A program made the translations under genes and the position numbers. This document shows positions 62,143 to 64,000 of a stretch of 64,000 nucleotides of DNA, piece by piece. Positions within the stretch are counted from its first letter, which is position 1. The number at the start of each line of letters is the position of its first letter. The stretch is taken from contig NZ_AP021879.1 in the NCBI RefSeq assembly GCF_009689005.1, positions 6,419,724 to 6,483,723 on the forward strand. The letters run 5' to 3'. Below the pieces are notes generated by a model, which saw only the letters and a list, made by a program, of their open reading frames with translations, ran no database searches and was not told the origin of the DNA. The stretch is from Desulfosarcina ovata subsp. ovata (GTDB lineage: Bacteria; Desulfobacterota; Desulfobacteria; Desulfobacterales; Desulfosarcinaceae).

Positions 62143-64000
62143 ATGGCACAGAAAGAGAAAATCCTTATTGTCGACGATGGCCATGTGAACCTGAATACCC
62201 ACGTTTGGAATGACCCGGTTTTCTGTCAGAATCTGGTTGGCGCCAAAGCGGTGGATCATCGCCAGGCCAAGGAAATCGTCGCATTTATCCGCTCGACCAT
62301 TGATCGCATGGACCTGCGGCACATCACTTCTCCCATGGTGGATGAGATGGTCAAGGCCAAGCTGGCCGAATATGGGCTGGATGCCGGAAATCCCATCCGG
62401 CTGACCTGTGACATGTTCGTGCGCAATGGACTGGATCTTGCCGACAACGCCCATACCGTTCTTGAGCGGCGTTACCTGAAAAAGGATCGGGACGGCACCA
62501 TCCAGGAAACGCCGGCCGAGATGTTCCACCGGGTTGCCCGGCACATCGCCCGGGCGGAGCTCAATTATGACAAGGACGCCGATGTGAGGCATTTCACCGA
62601 AACATTTTACGCTCTGATGACGGATTTTCGGTTTCTGCCCAACTCGCCAACCCTGATGAATGCGGGAAGGCGGTTGGGACAGCTGGCGGCCTGTTTTGTT
62701 CTGCCCATCGATGACAGCATGGAAGGGATTTTCGATTCCTTGAAAAATGCAGCCATTATTCATAAATCCGGCGGCGGCACGGGGTTTTCCTTTTCCCGGC
62801 TGCGGCCCAAAAATTCTATGGTGGGGACCACCGGCGGCATTGCCTCCGGTCCGATTTCGTTCATGAAAATTTTCAATACGGCCACCGAACAGGTGAAACA
62901 GGGAGGAACCCGCCGCGGCGCCAACATGGCCATCTTGCGGGTCGACCATCCCGACATCATGGAGTTTATTCACTGCAAAACCACCAACACCGAACTGAAC
63001 AATTTCAACATCTCGGTGGGCATCACCGAAACCTTTATGAACGCGGTCAAGGACGATGTCGAATATGATCTGATGGACCCCCGGGACCACCAGGCCGTGG
63101 GTGCGCTCAAGGCCCGGGACGTGTATGAAGCCCTGGTGGAACAGGCCTGGAAAAACGGGGACCCCGGGATTGTCTTTTTGGACCGGATCAACCGGGACAA
63201 CCCGACCCCCGCCCTGGGGGATATCGAAAGCACCAACCCCTGTGGCGAGCAGCCGCTGTTGCCCATGGAGGCCTGCAACCTGGGATCCATCAATCTGTCC
63301 AAATTCGTGGTTGCCGATGACGCCGGACCGCGTGTCGATTACACGGCCCTTAAAACCACCATCTCGACCGCCGTGCGGTTTCTGGACAACACCATCGACA
63401 TGTCCCGTTATCCCCTCGAGGCCATTGATCGGATGGTCAAGGGGAACCGCAAGATCGGCCTGGGAATCATGGGCTTTGCCGACCTGCTGTTTCAGTTGCA
63501 GATCCCCTACAACAGCGAAAAGGCCCTGGAGGTCGCCGAAGAACTCATGGCATTCATCCAGCGTGAATCCCACCAGGCGTCGCTGGCCCTGGCCCAGGCG
63601 CGCGGACCTTTTCCCAATTATGAACAGAGCCGTTTCAGTGGTGACCGCAATGCGGCCTATCGCAACGCCACCACCACCACCATCGCGCCCACCGGCACGC
63701 TGAGCATCATCAGCAACTGTTCGTCGGGGATCGAACCGCTCTTTGCGCTCAGTTTCGTGCGCACGGTCATGGACGACGACAAACTGATGGAAGTCAACCC
63801 CCATTTTGAAGCCGTGGCCAAACAGCAGGGCTTTTATTCCCGGGCATTGATGGAAACGGTTGCCGGCACGGGGAGCATCGCCCATATCGACGATATCCCC
63901 GATGCCGTGAAACAGGTGTTTGTCACGGCCCACGATATTTCCCCCGAATGGCACCTGCGCATGCAGGCGGCGTTTCAAAAACATACCGATAACGCTGTTT
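62143..64000 (+). CDS. nrdJ: Vitamin B12-dependent ribonucleotide reductase, N-terminal part (runs off window)
   Basis: 619 complete codons, open to the window end. The ATG at 62143 has GGAG 9 nt upstream. The class II pattern is clear: GRRLGQLAACFVLPIDDSME, IIHKSGGGTGFSFSRLRPKN, QGGTRRGANMAILRVDHPDI, TNPCGEQPLLPMEACNLGSI (catalytic NxCxE) and APTGTLSIISNCSSGIEPLF. It uses adenosylcobalamin to start radical chemistry and works with or without oxygen. It is divergent from nrdD, giving the cell two routes to dNTPs, one needing B12. A long antisense frame across it (62122-63984) is a shadow. Confidence 0.95.
   Translation, partial: MAQKEKILIVDDGHVNLNTHVWNDPVFCQNLVGAKAVDHRQAKEIVAFIRSTIDRMDLRHITSPMVDEMVKAKLAEYGLDAGNPIRLTCDMFVRNGLDLADNAHTVLERRYLKKDRDGTIQETPAEMFHRVARHIARAELNYDKDADVRHFTETFYALMTDFRFLPNSPTLMNAGRRLGQLAACFVLPIDDSMEGIFDSLKNAAIIHKSGGGTGFSFSRLRPKNSMVGTTGGIASGPISFMKIFNTATEQVKQGGTRRGANMAILRVDHPDIMEFIHCKTTNTELNNFNISVGITETFMNAVKDDVEYDLMDPRDHQAVGALKARDVYEALVEQAWKNGDPGIVFLDRINRDNPTPALGDIESTNPCGEQPLLPMEACNLGSINLSKFVVADDAGPRVDYTALKTTISTAVRFLDNTIDMSRYPLEAIDRMVKGNRKIGLGIMGFADLLFQLQIPYNSEKALEVAEELMAFIQRESHQASLALAQARGPFPNYEQSRFSGDRNAAYRNATTTTIAPTGTLSIISNCSSGIEPLFALSFVRTVMDDDKLMEVNPHFEAVAKQQGFYSRALMETVAGTGSIAHIDDIPDAVKQVFVTAHDISPEWHLRMQAAFQKHTDNAV

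Noticed and set aside
62122..63984. 620-codon ORF on the minus strand
   Set aside because: It is a shadow of nrdJ on the plus strand, which has all class II reductase motifs in order. The shadow has no family-like sequence.

Overview
The window looks like a chromosome segment of an anaerobic Desulfobacterota (delta-proteobacterial, sulfate-reducer-like) bacterium. This is an inference from three things: both oxygen-independent ribonucleotide reductases (NrdDG and a B12-dependent NrdJ), an HmuS/CobN-type chelatase locus with DUF2149, TolQ-like and DUF2162 partners, and a probable selenocysteine-containing rhodanese. No rRNA, tRNA or CRISPR array was seen.

Layout. 1-4231: the two permeases and the TolC-like outer-membrane component of a MacB-type ABC exporter, separated by a palindromic miniature element. 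4303-5754: a cobalamin riboswitch and terminator that now lead only into wreckage, a TonB-receptor start fused to a decayed CobN-like gene. 5882-11007: a zinc-type binding protein divergent from a four-gene operon (hydantoinase-like protein, unknown protein, CEC-motif permease, TIGR03943/DUF1980 protein), with a perfect palindrome between them. 11027-32595: a tetrapyrrole/metallophore uptake region, mostly on the minus strand. It holds two large HmuS/CobN-like genes (one decapitated), a PchR-type AraC regulator, a FyuA/FptA-type TonB receptor, an RhtX/FptX-type MFS carrier, an O-methyltransferase with two broken relatives, and an intact hmuS-(V,U,T)-like operon.

32605-42414 is a three-level nested insertion. 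The TonB receptor of the hmu-like operon is split by an IS1634-family element, which is split by a second IS whose transposase appears to need a -1 frameshift. That IS is split in turn by a Tn7/Tn552-like transposon. Each level has its own target-site duplication, and removing the two outer levels restores the interrupted reading frames. 42415-45893: a RAYT fragment, an intact ISL3-family IS with an 8-bp duplication, a tandem rhodanese with an in-frame TGA followed by a bSECIS-like hairpin, and an EthD-like gene. 46165-51126: a GC-rich 1653-residue kinase/AAA/GAF/GGDEF protein that looks foreign.

51499-64000 is ordinary chromosome: dinB, a NifA-like sigma-54 activator, a membrane protein, thiD, a secreted repeat protein, nrdG-nrdD, and divergently the start of nrdJ, which runs off the window.

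How it fits together: TonB receptors, a periplasmic membrane-anchored CobN-like protein, TolQ-like energiser subunits and two cobalamin riboswitches point to B12-sensitive import and dismantling of a metal-tetrapyrrole or metal-chelate. The region is visibly being shuffled by duplication, gene conversion and mobile elements.
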